From assembly GCF_000718095.1 (NCBI RefSeq), contig NZ_JOEI01000038.1:1-54333 (forward strand): 54,333 nucleotides of DNA, written 5' to 3'. The notes below the pieces were generated by a model that was not told where the DNA came from, made no database searches, and saw only the letters and a program-made list of their open reading frames with translations. The translations under genes and the position numbers were made by a program. Source of the stretch: Streptomyces scopuliridis RB72 (GTDB lineage: Bacteria; Actinomycetota; Actinomycetes; Streptomycetales; Streptomycetaceae). Below, in pieces: positions 35,038-43,811 of this stretch. Each line of letters starts with the position of its first letter. Positions within the stretch are counted from its first letter, which is position 1.

Positions 35038-35886
35038 TCAGCCGTTCGCCAGGGCCTGGACGCGGTCCAGGGCGCCGTTGAACCTGTTGTGGTCGCCGAC
35101 GATGGGGCCCGTCGAGGTGTACTGCCAGATCGTCTGGAAGCCCCAGCCCGCCGGCAGCTCGCCGACCGTGGTGTTGTAGCGGGCGATCCAGAGCGGGTTC
35201 GTGGCGCCGAAGCCCGCGTAGTTGCCGGTGCAGTCCTTCCACCAGCTCGTGGCCGTGTAGATCACGGCGTCGCGGCCGGTGCGGGACTTGTACGTGTTCA
35301 GGAACTCGCGGATCCAGGCGACCATCTGGGCCTGCGTCTTGCCGTAGCACTGCGCGCCGTACGGGTTCCACTCGATGTCCAGCACGCCGGGCAGGGTCTT
35401 GCCGTCGCGCGACCAGCCGCCGCCGCCGTCCACGAAGTAGTTGGCCTGGTTGGCGCCGCTGGAGTCGTTCGGCGTACCGAAGTGGTACGCGCCCCGGATC
35501 ATGCCGATGTTGTACGAGCCGTTGTACTGCTGCGCGAAGTAGGGGTTCTTGTAGTAGTTCCCCTCGGTGGCCTTGACGTAGGCCCACTTCACGCCGCTGT
35601 TCCACAGGGACGCCCAGTCGACGTTCCCCTGATGGCCGGAGACGTCCACGCCCTCCGTCTGGACGACGCGGTCTGTGCGGGGCAGACCGCCCTGGCCGTC
35701 GTGCTCGATGACGCCCATACCCATGTGGGCCGAGCCGCGTACGGGTGTGCCGGCCGGTGGGTCGGCCGGGGTGGTGGTGGCGCCCGCTGCACCCGGGAGG
35801 GTGAGGAGGAGCGCGAGACTTGCGAGGAGAGCGCCGGCCGCGGCGGCGAACGAACGGCCGGTCGTTCCGGATCTGTGCACGGGCAT
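35038..35886 (-). CDS. Secreted GH25 lysozyme
   Basis: A 282-residue exported muramidase of glycoside hydrolase family 25. A Sec-type signal (VHRSGTTGRSFAAAAGALLASLALLLTLPGAAGA, in parts) with an AGA-type cleavage site is followed by a short linker. The catalytic domain has GVDVSGHQGNVDW, KWAYVKATEG, the acidic LDIEW motif and WQYTSTG. It cleaves the MurNAc-GlcNAc bond of peptidoglycan. ATG 35886 has GGAGG 8 nt upstream; the frame is open a further 12 codons upstream. No separate wall-binding domain is visible. Confidence 0.93.
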   Translation of the reverse strand: MPVHRSGTTGRSFAAAAGALLASLALLLTLPGAAGATTTPADPPAGTPVRGSAHMGMGVIEHDGQGGLPRTDRVVQTEGVDVSGHQGNVDWASLWNSGVKWAYVKATEGNYYKNPYFAQQYNGSYNIGMIRGAYHFGTPNDSSGANQANYFVDGGGGWSRDGKTLPGVLDIEWNPYGAQCYGKTQAQMVAWIREFLNTYKSRTGRDAVIYTATSWWKDCTGNYAGFGATNPLWIARYNTTVGELPAGWGFQTIWQYTSTGPIVGDHNRFNGALDRVQALANG

Positions 35887-36101
35887 TGCGTGCCTCCGAA
35901 GACCTCGGTGGGGGGATCTCATGACGGGACTGACACGTCGACATGTAGTGCAATGGACATGCCAGCATTGAAGCTACGCACGTAGACCCTTGTGACGGAA
36001 GAGCGCCACGCTGCTTCCGTTGGTATAAACCTGCGAAATACTGGCGGAGCTGCGGCAACGGTCGTCGGCGAAAGAAACTTTCAGGAGCGGAAAAGCGCGC
36101 G

Positions 36102-36596
36102 ATGGGTGCTGACGTGCACGGAAATGGTACGGCGAAAGATCCCGGACCCGCCGGAGGCAGTGGTGTGGACCACGAATTCCTGGCACTGGAACGGGAACTG
36201 GCGGTGTTTCTGCGCCGCGCTCGCGCCAGCTCCGGCGAAATGGCGCGCGAGGTCCACCCCGAGCTGGAGCCCGCCGCGTACGGACTGCTCGTCCGGCTGG
36301 ACGAGAACAACTGCCAGCGGGCCACCGAACTCGCCGCCTATTTCGGGGTCGGCAAGGCGACGATAAGCCGTCAGCTGCGCGCCCTGGAGGAACTGGGGCT
36401 GGTGACGCGCGAGCCCGATCCGGCCGACGGACGCGCCTCGCTCGTCCGGATCACCGACGAGGGCCGCGCCCGGTTCCGGCGGGTGCGTGACGCGCGCCGC
36501 GAGCGGTACGTACAGAAGCTGGCCGACTGGGACCGCGCCGAGGTCGCCGAACTGGCCCGGCTGCTCCACCATCTGAACGCCCGCGCCGAGAGCTGA
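36102..36596 (+). CDS. MarR-family transcriptional regulator
   Basis: A 164-residue winged-helix regulator: ATELAAYFGVGKATISRQLRALEELGLV is the recognition segment (in parts), followed by the wing DPADGRASLVRITDEGR and a C-terminal dimerisation helix. ATG 36102 has CAGGAG only at about 14 nt. GTG 36165 (VDHEFLALE) has GGAGG at 7 nt and would remove 21 disordered residues, so the shorter start may be the true one. It is divergent from the lysozyme gene; the 215-bp gap between them may hold its operator. No ligand can be deduced. Confidence 0.9.
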   Translation: MGADVHGNGTAKDPGPAGGSGVDHEFLALERELAVFLRRARASSGEMAREVHPELEPAAYGLLVRLDENNCQRATELAAYFGVGKATISRQLRALEELGLVTREPDPADGRASLVRITDEGRARFRRVRDARRERYVQKLADWDRAEVAELARLLHHLNARAES

Positions 36597-36631
36597 CCGC
36601 GGCTCCAGGGGCGGGCCCGCCCGGCCCGCCC

Positions 36632-37414
36632 CTACAGCTCCACGTACGTCACCGTCGCGTCATCGCTCGCCTTCCCCCGCCGGAACGCCACCCCGTCCGG
36701 GTCCGCCGACTCCGACGCCCTCACGCGGTCGATCAGCTCCTGCGCGCCGTTCTTGCGCACCAGCGCCAGACAGTCCGCCCAGCCGCCCTCGCGGAAGACC
36801 TCCACCCAGCGGGCCGCGCCGTCCGTCAGCGCCAGCAGGGTGCGTACCTCCGCCGCCGGCGTACGGCCCGTCACCGCCTTCGCCGCGACCGCCGGGTCCG
36901 CCGCCGCGGTGAAGAAGCCGCCCTCCGCGTTGCGCAGCGCGTCCGCCGTGGCGACCGAGCGCAGCGCCTCGCGCGGGACGCGGTCCAGACGGTCGTCGAG
37001 CACGGCGCGTACCTCGCCGTCCGGCGACTCCAGCAGCAGCGTGGAGTCGGAGAGCACCAGATGTTCGACGGTGTCCGAACCCCAGCGCGCGAGGACAACG
37101 GTCGCCTGAGGCGTACGTACGTGAGAAAGGTCACAGGTTTCGCGGTGGGCGTCCGCCGTACGCGCGATCGATGCCGCGAGGATCTCTGCCAGTGGCATAT
37201 CCCGTCGTGAACCGGACAGTTCGGCGAGCGCGCCGCCCAGCCTGGCGGTGAACCAGGGCACACCGTGTACACATCCGTCGTCCCCCGCCGGGGGTGTCAC
37301 TCCGTCCAGCACGACCAGCACGCCGCCCTCGCCCTCGGCGGGCAGGGCCACGGAAGTCCAGTCCTCATTGGGCCGTACGGCGGCGCCGGGCGTGGTGGCG
37401 AGTTCGATACGCAT
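36632..37414 (-). CDS. PP2C-like phosphatase-fold protein
   Basis: A 260-residue protein with the outline of a PP2C (PPM) phosphatase: RPNEDW near the start, VLVVLDGVTPPAG corresponding to the first metal-binding Asp strand, ATVVLARW, VLSDSTLLL and LLALTDGAARW. Several Asp residues expected for two-metal catalysis are altered, so it may be a divergent or inactive member. ATG 37414 is preferred; GTG 37420 is possible. It converges on the marR gene with a 35-nt gap and stands opposite the conservon promoter. Confidence 0.78.
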   Translation of the reverse strand: MRIELATTPGAAVRPNEDWTSVALPAEGEGGVLVVLDGVTPPAGDDGCVHGVPWFTARLGGALAELSGSRRDMPLAEILAASIARTADAHRETCDLSHVRTPQATVVLARWGSDTVEHLVLSDSTLLLESPDGEVRAVLDDRLDRVPREALRSVATADALRNAEGGFFTAAADPAVAAKAVTGRTPAAEVRTLLALTDGAARWVEVFREGGWADCLALVRKNGAQELIDRVRASESADPDGVAFRRGKASDDATVTYVEL

Positions 37415-37830
37415 GCGCACCAGTGTGCATGACTCTCCCGGCTATCCGCATGAACTCTTCACGGTGTCTGCACGTCGTGCTGATCGGTCCGTTCCGGCAG
37501 GTCAACCACTCTCATTCGGTCAGAATGAGTCCCGGACGAAGGCGGTCGGACGCGGGAAGGGGGCCGGATTGAGGGGGCCGGGGAAGCTGCGGGCGCGCAT
37601 CCTGCCAAAGCCCGCGCGGAAGGTCCACCCGGCACGCCATGTTCACGACGGGCCACGGGCGGGAAGAGTTGTTCGTCAACTCACTCTTGATGTTCACTCG
37701 TTCAGGTGGCGGAGCGGCCGATGCGCGCCTTCCTCCCAAGGGCGCTGGAATGGTCGACAGCCGTGCCAGGGGTGGGGTTCTCACGTAGTGACGGGTCGTC
37801 ACCTCTGCTTCATGGGCGGACGAGTCAAGA
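37415..37830 (+). promoter_or_regulatory. Intergenic region with inverted repeats before conservon
   Basis: This 416-base gene-free region holds two clear inverted repeats: CTCATTC-GGTCA-GAATGAG (37511-37529) and GTGACG-GGT-CGTCAC (37788-37802), the latter 28 bp before the cvnA ATG and well placed as an operator. AGTTG-TTCGT-CAACT near 37669 is a weaker third. No open frame here has a ribosome-binding site or recognisable product. Confidence 0.5.
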
Positions 37831-40800
37831 ATGCGAGCACCGGTGCAGAAGAAGCGGCCTCGGGGTAACGGTGTCGGGCGGGACGAGGCCACCTCGGTCA
37901 CCACGTCCGGGACCGGTTCGGCCACTTCGGCCACCGGAAAGAAGAAGGCCGGTAAGAAGAAGTCCGGAAGCGTCAAGGCCGGAAACGCCACGGCCGGGAG
38001 TATCACGACCGATGCCGGCAAGGCTCAGGAAGGACGCCGAGTGCGGGTACGCAACCGGCTGGTAGCCGGTGTCGCGGTCCTGGGGGTCACCGTCATCGCG
38101 GCAGGCACCCCCGCCGTACTCACCGCCTCCGCCGAGCTGAACGATGCCCAGAACCTGGTCGTCCTCGCCGAGTTGAACCGGCAGGCCGTGATCCTCAGCC
38201 ACTCCCTCGCGGACGAGCGCGACGAGGTCATCGTCTATATCGCCGCCGGCCGCGACGAGCAGCCCGGCGGGTCCGGTGGCAAGGGCGACAAGGGCAAGCA
38301 CACGATCTCGGACACCCGCAGCACCCGGGTCGACCGGCAGATCGACGAGATGCGGGCCACCGCGTCCGCCTCTCCCGGCCTGCTGCGCGACCTCTCCACC
38401 GTCCCCTCCATCCGCCGCACCGCCCTTACCGGCAAGGGCTCGGCGCTGGAGGCGTACCGCGCGTACTCCGAGGTCATCGCCAAGCTCCAGGCCCTCGCCG
38501 ACGAGCTGGCCGAGCAAACCCCGGCCGAGGCCGCCGACGGCACCCGCGCCCCCGCCGCGCTCTCCCGCGCCGTCGAACAGGCCTCCGCCAGCCGCGGACT
38601 GCTGCTGGCCGCGCTCGCCGTACCCAGCCCCACCGACACCACGCCGCAGTACGACCCGATCACCGGCCTCCCCGTCGAGTCCCAGGCCGACGCGGACAGC
38701 AAGAAGAACGACCAGCTCCGGGACGACCTCAGCGCCGACGCCCAGAAGGCGCGCGTACGCGAACTCGGCGCGCTCGCCGACTTCGACCAGAGCGCGGACA
38801 CCGAAGCGCGCGAGTCCCTCACCGGCACCGTCACCGGGCCCGAGATCAAGACCGCCGAGGGGTATCTGACCCGGCTCACCGACCGGCCCGAACTCTCCGA
38901 CTCCGACCGCGAGGCCGACCAGGAGAAGGTCGAATCCGCGCTCTCCGCCCGGATCGACCAGATGCGCGGCGTCGAGTCCGGCCTCGGCACCAGCCAGGTG
39001 GAGCGGCTCGAAGAGCTCCGCGACGACGCCGTCACCGGCCTCGAACTGCGGATCGCGCTGCTCGGCGGCTGTCTGCTGATCGCCGTCGGGGTCTCCACCG
39101 CCGTCGCCCGTACGCTCACCCGCCCGCTCGCGGTCGTACGGATCGGAGCGGCCCGGCTGTCGGCGGCGCCGGAGACCGAGGAGCCTGTCCGGTTCACCGG
39201 CCGCAACGACGAGTTCGCGCAGGTCGTACGGTCCCTCAACAGCCTGCACAGCAAGCTGCTCGACCTCTCCACCCGCGCCGGGGAGCTGGACAGGGACCGG
39301 CTCGGCCTGATCGGCGCGCGCGAGAAGATCGTCGCCCAGCGCGCCGAGCTCCAGGAACGTACGGCCGAACTCGCCGCCCAGCTCCAGCGGCTGCGCCATA
39401 CCGTGCACCACACCTTCGTCAATCTCTCGCTGCGCAACCTCGGTCTGGTGGAGCGTCAGCTCGCCGTCATCGAGGGCCTGGAGGAGCGCGAGCAGGACCC
39501 CGAGCAGCTCGCCACCCTCTTCAAGCTCGACCACATGGCCACGGTCATGCGCCGGCACAGCGAGAATCTGCTCGTGCTCGCCGGCCATGATCACGGCCAC
39601 GGCTCGACCGGGCCCGTACCGCTCGTGGACGTACTGCGCGCGGCCGTCAGTGAGATCGAGCGGTACGAGCGGATCACGATCCAGTCCCTGCCGCCGCACG
39701 CGCAGGTGGCCGGCTTCGCCGCGGACGATCTCAGTCATCTCGTCGCCGAGCTGCTGGAGAACGCCACCGCCTTCTCGCCGCCGGACGCCGAGGTCCAGCT
39801 CTCCGGCTGGCTGCTGGAGACCGGTGAGGTGATGCTCTCCGTACAGGACCAGGGCATCGGCATGTCGGCGGACCGGCTCACCGCGCTCAACGCGCGGCTC
39901 GCCGAACCGGAGGGCCCCGAGGGGCTCGACGGCGCTCCGCGCAAGCCGTTCGTGAGCGAGCCGGAGGGCGAGGGTCTCGGCCTGCGCGTCGCCGGGCTGC
40001 TCGCGGCGCGCCATGGCGTACGGGTCGAGCTGCGCGAGCACCAGCAGGGCGGCGTGGCCGCGGTCGTCGTACTGCCGCAGGCGCTGCTGCCGACGTCCCC
40101 GCCGGCCGGCTCGCCGCACCGGGCACGGACGGCCGGCGCGGCCCCCGCGGTTCAGCTGCCGGGCTCGACGGCGGAGGCCAACTCCAATACCCTGCACGGC
40201 CGTTCGGAGCTGAGCCGGCCGACAGCCGAGGCCGCGGAAGCCGCGGGTCCCGCCGAAGCCGCGGCCCCCGAAGTCGACCCGCTGGTCGTGGCCGCCGAGG
40301 CGGCGATCCGCCGGGCCGAGGCCGAAGAGGCCCAAGGAGCGAGCGCGGCCGAGCGGGAACGTACGCCGGAGCGGGAACGTACGACCGAGCGCGAACGTAC
40401 GACCGACACCGGCGCCGTCGCCGCGTACGGGGCGACCACCCCGGACACGGCCGTCGGCCCGTACGCCATCGGCCCCGACTCCCACGAGCGTGTCCATGAC
40501 GGTGAGCCGCCGACCACCGGCCCCGACCAGGACACGTTCACGATGCGGCTGCCCCGGCAGCCCGGATCCGCCGAGGCGGAGCCGGCCGCGCCGACCGGCA
40601 CGGACGGAGCGGAACGCGTCACCGACAAGGGGCTGCCCAAGCGCACCCCCAAGATCGTCAAGCCTGCCACCGCGCCCACCGGGCGTGCCGGCAGTGTGGA
40701 CGCGGACGCGCTGCGCCGCAGGCTCGGCGGCTTCCACCAGGGGGCCAAGGAAGGCCGGCGCGATGTCGAGGCCGAACTGACGGAGCAGTCGGAGCAGTCT

Positions 40801-40896
40801 GACCGGGCTGAGCACGCGGAGCCCCCGGCCTCCGCGGCACGGACCGAGGTACATACCGGAGAGACGGGGGAGACAGTCGAGGAGGCACGCAGTTGA
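37831..40896 (+). CDS. cvnA: Conservon sensor histidine kinase (CvnA-type)
   Basis: A 1021-residue membrane kinase. A Lys-rich N-terminus (35-50) precedes a membrane helix (about 76-100). An extracytoplasmic helical sensor of roughly 300 residues follows, then a second helix (LRIALLGGCLLIAVGVSTAVA), HAMP, a coiled coil, and an ATPase domain with AELLENATAFSPPDA, QDQGIGM and GEGLGLRVAG. The phospho-accepting region (LRHTVHHTFVNLSLRNLG) is of the nitrate-sensor type. A long disordered tail contains ERERT repeats (40357-40402). First gene of a four-gene overlapping operon that signals through a roadblock protein and a small GTPase. Confidence 0.92.
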   Translation: MRAPVQKKRPRGNGVGRDEATSVTTSGTGSATSATGKKKAGKKKSGSVKAGNATAGSITTDAGKAQEGRRVRVRNRLVAGVAVLGVTVIAAGTPAVLTASAELNDAQNLVVLAELNRQAVILSHSLADERDEVIVYIAAGRDEQPGGSGGKGDKGKHTISDTRSTRVDRQIDEMRATASASPGLLRDLSTVPSIRRTALTGKGSALEAYRAYSEVIAKLQALADELAEQTPAEAADGTRAPAALSRAVEQASASRGLLLAALAVPSPTDTTPQYDPITGLPVESQADADSKKNDQLRDDLSADAQKARVRELGALADFDQSADTEARESLTGTVTGPEIKTAEGYLTRLTDRPELSDSDREADQEKVESALSARIDQMRGVESGLGTSQVERLEELRDDAVTGLELRIALLGGCLLIAVGVSTAVARTLTRPLAVVRIGAARLSAAPETEEPVRFTGRNDEFAQVVRSLNSLHSKLLDLSTRAGELDRDRLGLIGAREKIVAQRAELQERTAELAAQLQRLRHTVHHTFVNLSLRNLGLVERQLAVIEGLEEREQDPEQLATLFKLDHMATVMRRHSENLLVLAGHDHGHGSTGPVPLVDVLRAAVSEIERYERITIQSLPPHAQVAGFAADDLSHLVAELLENATAFSPPDAEVQLSGWLLETGEVMLSVQDQGIGMSADRLTALNARLAEPEGPEGLDGAPRKPFVSEPEGEGLGLRVAGLLAARHGVRVELREHQQGGVAAVVVLPQALLPTSPPAGSPHRARTAGAAPAVQLPGSTAEANSNTLHGRSELSRPTAEAAEAAGPAEAAAPEVDPLVVAAEAAIRRAEAEEAQGASAAERERTPERERTTERERTTDTGAVAAYGATTPDTAVGPYAIGPDSHERVHDGEPPTTGPDQDTFTMRLPRQPGSAEAEPAAPTGTDGAERVTDKGLPKRTPKIVKPATAPTGRAGSVDADALRRRLGGFHQGAKEGRRDVEAELTEQSEQSDRAEHAEPPASAARTEVHTGETGETVEEARS

Positions 40897-41375
40897 CTGC
40901 GACCGGCACATTCGGACTGAGCAGCGAAGCCCGCAACCTGCACTGGCTGTTGAGCAACCTCGTCGAGGAGGTGCCAGGGGTGCACTCCGTCGCCGTCGTC
41001 TCGTCCGACGGACTCCTGTTGCTCTCCTCCGACCCGGGGCTGAACACCGAGGCGGCGGCCCCCGTGCGCAGGGAGGGCCCCCGCGGCTCCAGCGCCGATC
41101 TGGCCACCATCGTCTCGGGCATCGGCAGCCTCACCATCGGAGCGGCGAAGCTGATGGACGGCGGCGGGGTCAAACAGACCATGGTCGCCATGGAGGAGGG
41201 CAGCGTCTTCGTCATGGCCATCAGCGACGGCTCGCTGCTCGGGGTGCACGCCACCCCCGACTGCGACATGAGCGTGGTGGCCTACCACATGGCGCTCTTC
41301 GTCGGCCGCGCCGGACACGTACTGACGCCCGAACTCCGCGACGAACTGCGCAAGTCGATGGAGAGCGCCAAATGA
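40893..41375 (+). CDS. cvnB: Roadblock/LC7-domain protein (CvnB-type)
   Basis: A 160-residue roadblock/LC7 protein (LHWLLSNLVEEVPGVHSVAVVSSDGLLL in parts, GIGSLTIGAAKLMDGGG, LGVHATPDCDMSVVAYHMALFV). It starts with TTG at 40893, overlapping the kinase stop (TTGA), with GAGGAGG about 8 nt upstream. Roadblock proteins in conservons are thought to act on the neighbouring GTPase, in the way eukaryotic counterparts modulate Ras-like proteins. Full-length. Confidence 0.95.
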   Translation: MTATGTFGLSSEARNLHWLLSNLVEEVPGVHSVAVVSSDGLLLLSSDPGLNTEAAAPVRREGPRGSSADLATIVSGIGSLTIGAAKLMDGGGVKQTMVAMEEGSVFVMAISDGSLLGVHATPDCDMSVVAYHMALFVGRAGHVLTPELRDELRKSMESAK

Positions 41376-41785
41376 CGCCGTCCGCTGATTCCGCCAGGGG
41401 GCTGCCCGTGCGCGGCTCCGACCACAGGCCCGCCCGGGTCCGTCCGTACTCGCTCACCGGCGGACGTACCCGGTTCGGCCATGTCCTGCTGGTCGAGACC
41501 TTTGTCGCCGCGCTCGAAGCGGCCGACGAGCGCAGGGAACTGACGGACGGTGGAGGCGCGTCGCGCGTCATGCCGGAGATGCTGGCCATTGTCGAGCTGT
41601 GCCGGCGCATGCGAACCGTCGCCGAGGTCTCGGCGCTGCTCAAGATGCCGCTGGGCGTGGTGAGGGTGCTGCTCAGCGACCTCGCCGACCAGGGAAAGAT
41701 CCGTGTGTACGGGACCGGGCACGACACCGGCCAGCCCGACCACGCACTGCTGGAAAGGGTGCTGAGTGGACTCCGCCGCCTCTGA
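41372..41785 (+). CDS. cvnC: DUF742 protein (CvnC-type)
   Basis: A 137-residue DUF742 protein: VRPYSLTGGRTRFG near the start, and a winged-helix-like segment AEVSALLKMPLGVVRVLLSDLADQGKI (in parts). It overlaps cvnB by 4 nt (ATGA) and cvnD by 20 nt, tight coupling that is standard in conservons. It is probably an adaptor in the complex on the membrane kinase; no enzymatic motifs are present. Confidence 0.94.
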   Translation: MTPSADSARGLPVRGSDHRPARVRPYSLTGGRTRFGHVLLVETFVAALEAADERRELTDGGGASRVMPEMLAIVELCRRMRTVAEVSALLKMPLGVVRVLLSDLADQGKIRVYGTGHDTGQPDHALLERVLSGLRRL

Positions 41786-42428
41786 CGTCATCGCCGCGTT
41801 CGGCGTCGTCGGCTCGTCGCCGACCGCCGTCGAGCCCGAACGTGAAGAGGATCTCCAGCCCTGGCAGCTGGACCGCACGCGCGCGCCGATCGCCACCAAG
41901 ATCGTGGTCGCGGGTGGCTTCGGTGTCGGCAAGACGACCTTCGTCGGGGCGGTCTCGGAGATTCCGCCGCTCCAGACCGAGGCGCTGATGACCCAGGCCA
42001 GCGCGGAGGTCGACGACCTCAGCGCGACGCCCGACAAGCTCACCACGACCGTGGCGATGGACTACGGGCGTATCACCCTCGACGACGACCTCGTTCTGTA
42101 CCTCTTCGGTACGCCGGGCCAGAAGCGCTTCTGGTTCATGTGGGACGACCTGGTGCGCGGTGCGATCGGCGCCGTCGTGCTGGCCGATACCCGACGGCTG
42201 CCCGACTGCTTCCCGGCGCTCGACTACTTCGAGAGCTGCGGACTGCCGTATGTCGTCGCCGTCAACCACTTCGAGGGAACACAGGCGTTCGAGCCGGCGG
42301 ATGTGCGTGATGCCTTGACGATTCCGCCGAGCGTGCCTGTACTGATCATGGACGCACGCAAACGGATCACGGCCGTCGAGTCGCTGCTCACGCTGGTGCG
42401 GCATGCGCTTGAGACCTCTCCGGAGTAG
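41766..42428 (+). CDS. cvnD: Conservon small GTPase (CvnD-type)
   Basis: A 220-residue Ras-like/MglA-type ATP/GTP-binding protein. P-loop GGFGVGKTTF, switch II FGTPGQKRFWFMW, and VAVNHFEG in place of the canonical NKxD. The GTG start at 41766 lies inside the end of cvnC. As the output of the conservon, it cycles between nucleotide states under control of the roadblock partner. The altered base-recognition motif is common in this family. Confidence 0.95.
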   Translation: MDSAASDVIAAFGVVGSSPTAVEPEREEDLQPWQLDRTRAPIATKIVVAGGFGVGKTTFVGAVSEIPPLQTEALMTQASAEVDDLSATPDKLTTTVAMDYGRITLDDDLVLYLFGTPGQKRFWFMWDDLVRGAIGAVVLADTRRLPDCFPALDYFESCGLPYVVAVNHFEGTQAFEPADVRDALTIPPSVPVLIMDARKRITAVESLLTLVRHALETSPE

Positions 42429-42535
42429 GTCCGTCCGACCGGACAGGACGTTGCCGGTAACCTGAGCCGACGTCAGTTATCGGCCATGTCAGGCCACGTC
42501 AGTCGTCGCTACGCGCGCAAACGGAGAACCCCGCC

Positions 42536-43774
42536 ATGCGGAAGATACTCATCGTCGGAGCAGGCCAGTCCGGGCTCCAGCTCGCCCTTGGACTCCAGTC
42601 GCAGGGGTACGAGATCACCCTGATGTCCAACCGCACGGCGGACGAGATCCGGTCAGGCCGGGTCATGTCCACGCAGTGCATGTTCCATACGGCGCTCCAG
42701 CACGAGCGCGATCTGAAGCTGGGCTTCTGGGAGTCCCAGGCGCCGAGGATCGAAGGCGTCGGCATGTCGGTCGCCGCCCCCGACTCCACCCGGGCCGTGG
42801 ACTGGGTCGGCAAGCTGGACGGCTACGCCCAGTCCGTCGACCAGCGGGTCAAGATGGCCGGCTGGATGGAGACCTTCGCGCAGCGCGGCGGCCAGCTGGT
42901 GATCCATGGCGCGGCAGTCTCCGACCTGGACTTCTTCTCCCGTACGTACGACCTGGTCCTGGTCTCGGCGGGCAAGGGCGAACTGGTCTCGATGTTCGGC
43001 CGCGACGCCTCGCGCTCCCCGTACGACGCGCCGCAGCGCGCGCTCGCCGTCGCGTACGTACACGGTCTGGGGCCGCGCCCCGAGCACCCGGAGTTCGACG
43101 CGGTCCGCTGCAATCTGGTGCCGGGCGTCGGCGAGCTTTTCATCATGCCCACCTTCACCACCTCCGGCCGCGCGGACATCCTCTTCTGGGAGGGCATCCC
43201 GGGCGGCCCGCTCGATGTCTTCCAGGGCATCAAGGACCCCGCCGAGCATCTCGCGCTGACGCTGGAGCTGATGGAGCGCTTCACGCCCTGGGAGTACGCG
43301 CGCGCCACGAAGGTCGAGCTGACGGACGCCAACGGGACGCTGTCCGGGCGGTACGCGCCGACCGTACGCAACCCGATCGGGCGGCTGCCGGGCGGCGGTC
43401 GCGTGCTCGGTGTCGCGGATGTCGTCGTCGCCAACGACCCGATCACCGGACAGGGCTCCAACTCGGCGTCCAAGTGCGCCGCCTCGTATCTGGACTCGAT
43501 CGTGAGCCATGGCGACCAGCCGTTCGACGAGGCGTGGATGCGGTCGGCGTTCGACCGTTACTGGGACACCGCGCGGCATGTCACCAAGTGGACGAACGCG
43601 ATGCTGGCTGCCCCGCCGGAGCATGTCCTGCAGTTGATCGGTGCGGCGGGCCAGCTGCCGCGAGTCGCCGACCGGTTCGTGAACGGCTTCAACGACCCGT
43701 CGGACCTTGAGAACTTCTTCTACGAGCCGGAGAAGACGCACGCGTTTCTGGCGGAGGCGGCGGGCGCGGCCTGA
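42536..43774 (+). CDS. StyA-like FAD-dependent monooxygenase
   Basis: A 412-residue group E flavoprotein monooxygenase-like enzyme. N-terminal FAD-binding ILIVGAGQSGLQLALGL, SAGKGELVSMFGRD in the middle, and the second FAD motif ADVVVANDPITGQGSNSASK. Styrene/indole monooxygenases epoxidise aromatic alkenes using flavin reduced by a separate StyB-type reductase; no such reductase adjoins it here. It follows the conservon GTPase by 107 bp, and conservons often carry an oxidative enzyme downstream (P450 in others), so it may be a functional part of the operon. Confidence 0.88.
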   Translation: MRKILIVGAGQSGLQLALGLQSQGYEITLMSNRTADEIRSGRVMSTQCMFHTALQHERDLKLGFWESQAPRIEGVGMSVAAPDSTRAVDWVGKLDGYAQSVDQRVKMAGWMETFAQRGGQLVIHGAAVSDLDFFSRTYDLVLVSAGKGELVSMFGRDASRSPYDAPQRALAVAYVHGLGPRPEHPEFDAVRCNLVPGVGELFIMPTFTTSGRADILFWEGIPGGPLDVFQGIKDPAEHLALTLELMERFTPWEYARATKVELTDANGTLSGRYAPTVRNPIGRLPGGGRVLGVADVVVANDPITGQGSNSASKCAASYLDSIVSHGDQPFDEAWMRSAFDRYWDTARHVTKWTNAMLAAPPEHVLQLIGAAGQLPRVADRFVNGFNDPSDLENFFYEPEKTHAFLAEAAGAA

Positions 43775-43811
43775 CGCCCGGCCCTCATCAGCGGTCCGGC
43801 CCCTGGCCCGT

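Noticed and set aside
37831..40911. Minus-strand 1028-codon frame over the conservon kinase
   Set aside because: Antisense shadow of a clearly recognisable kinase.
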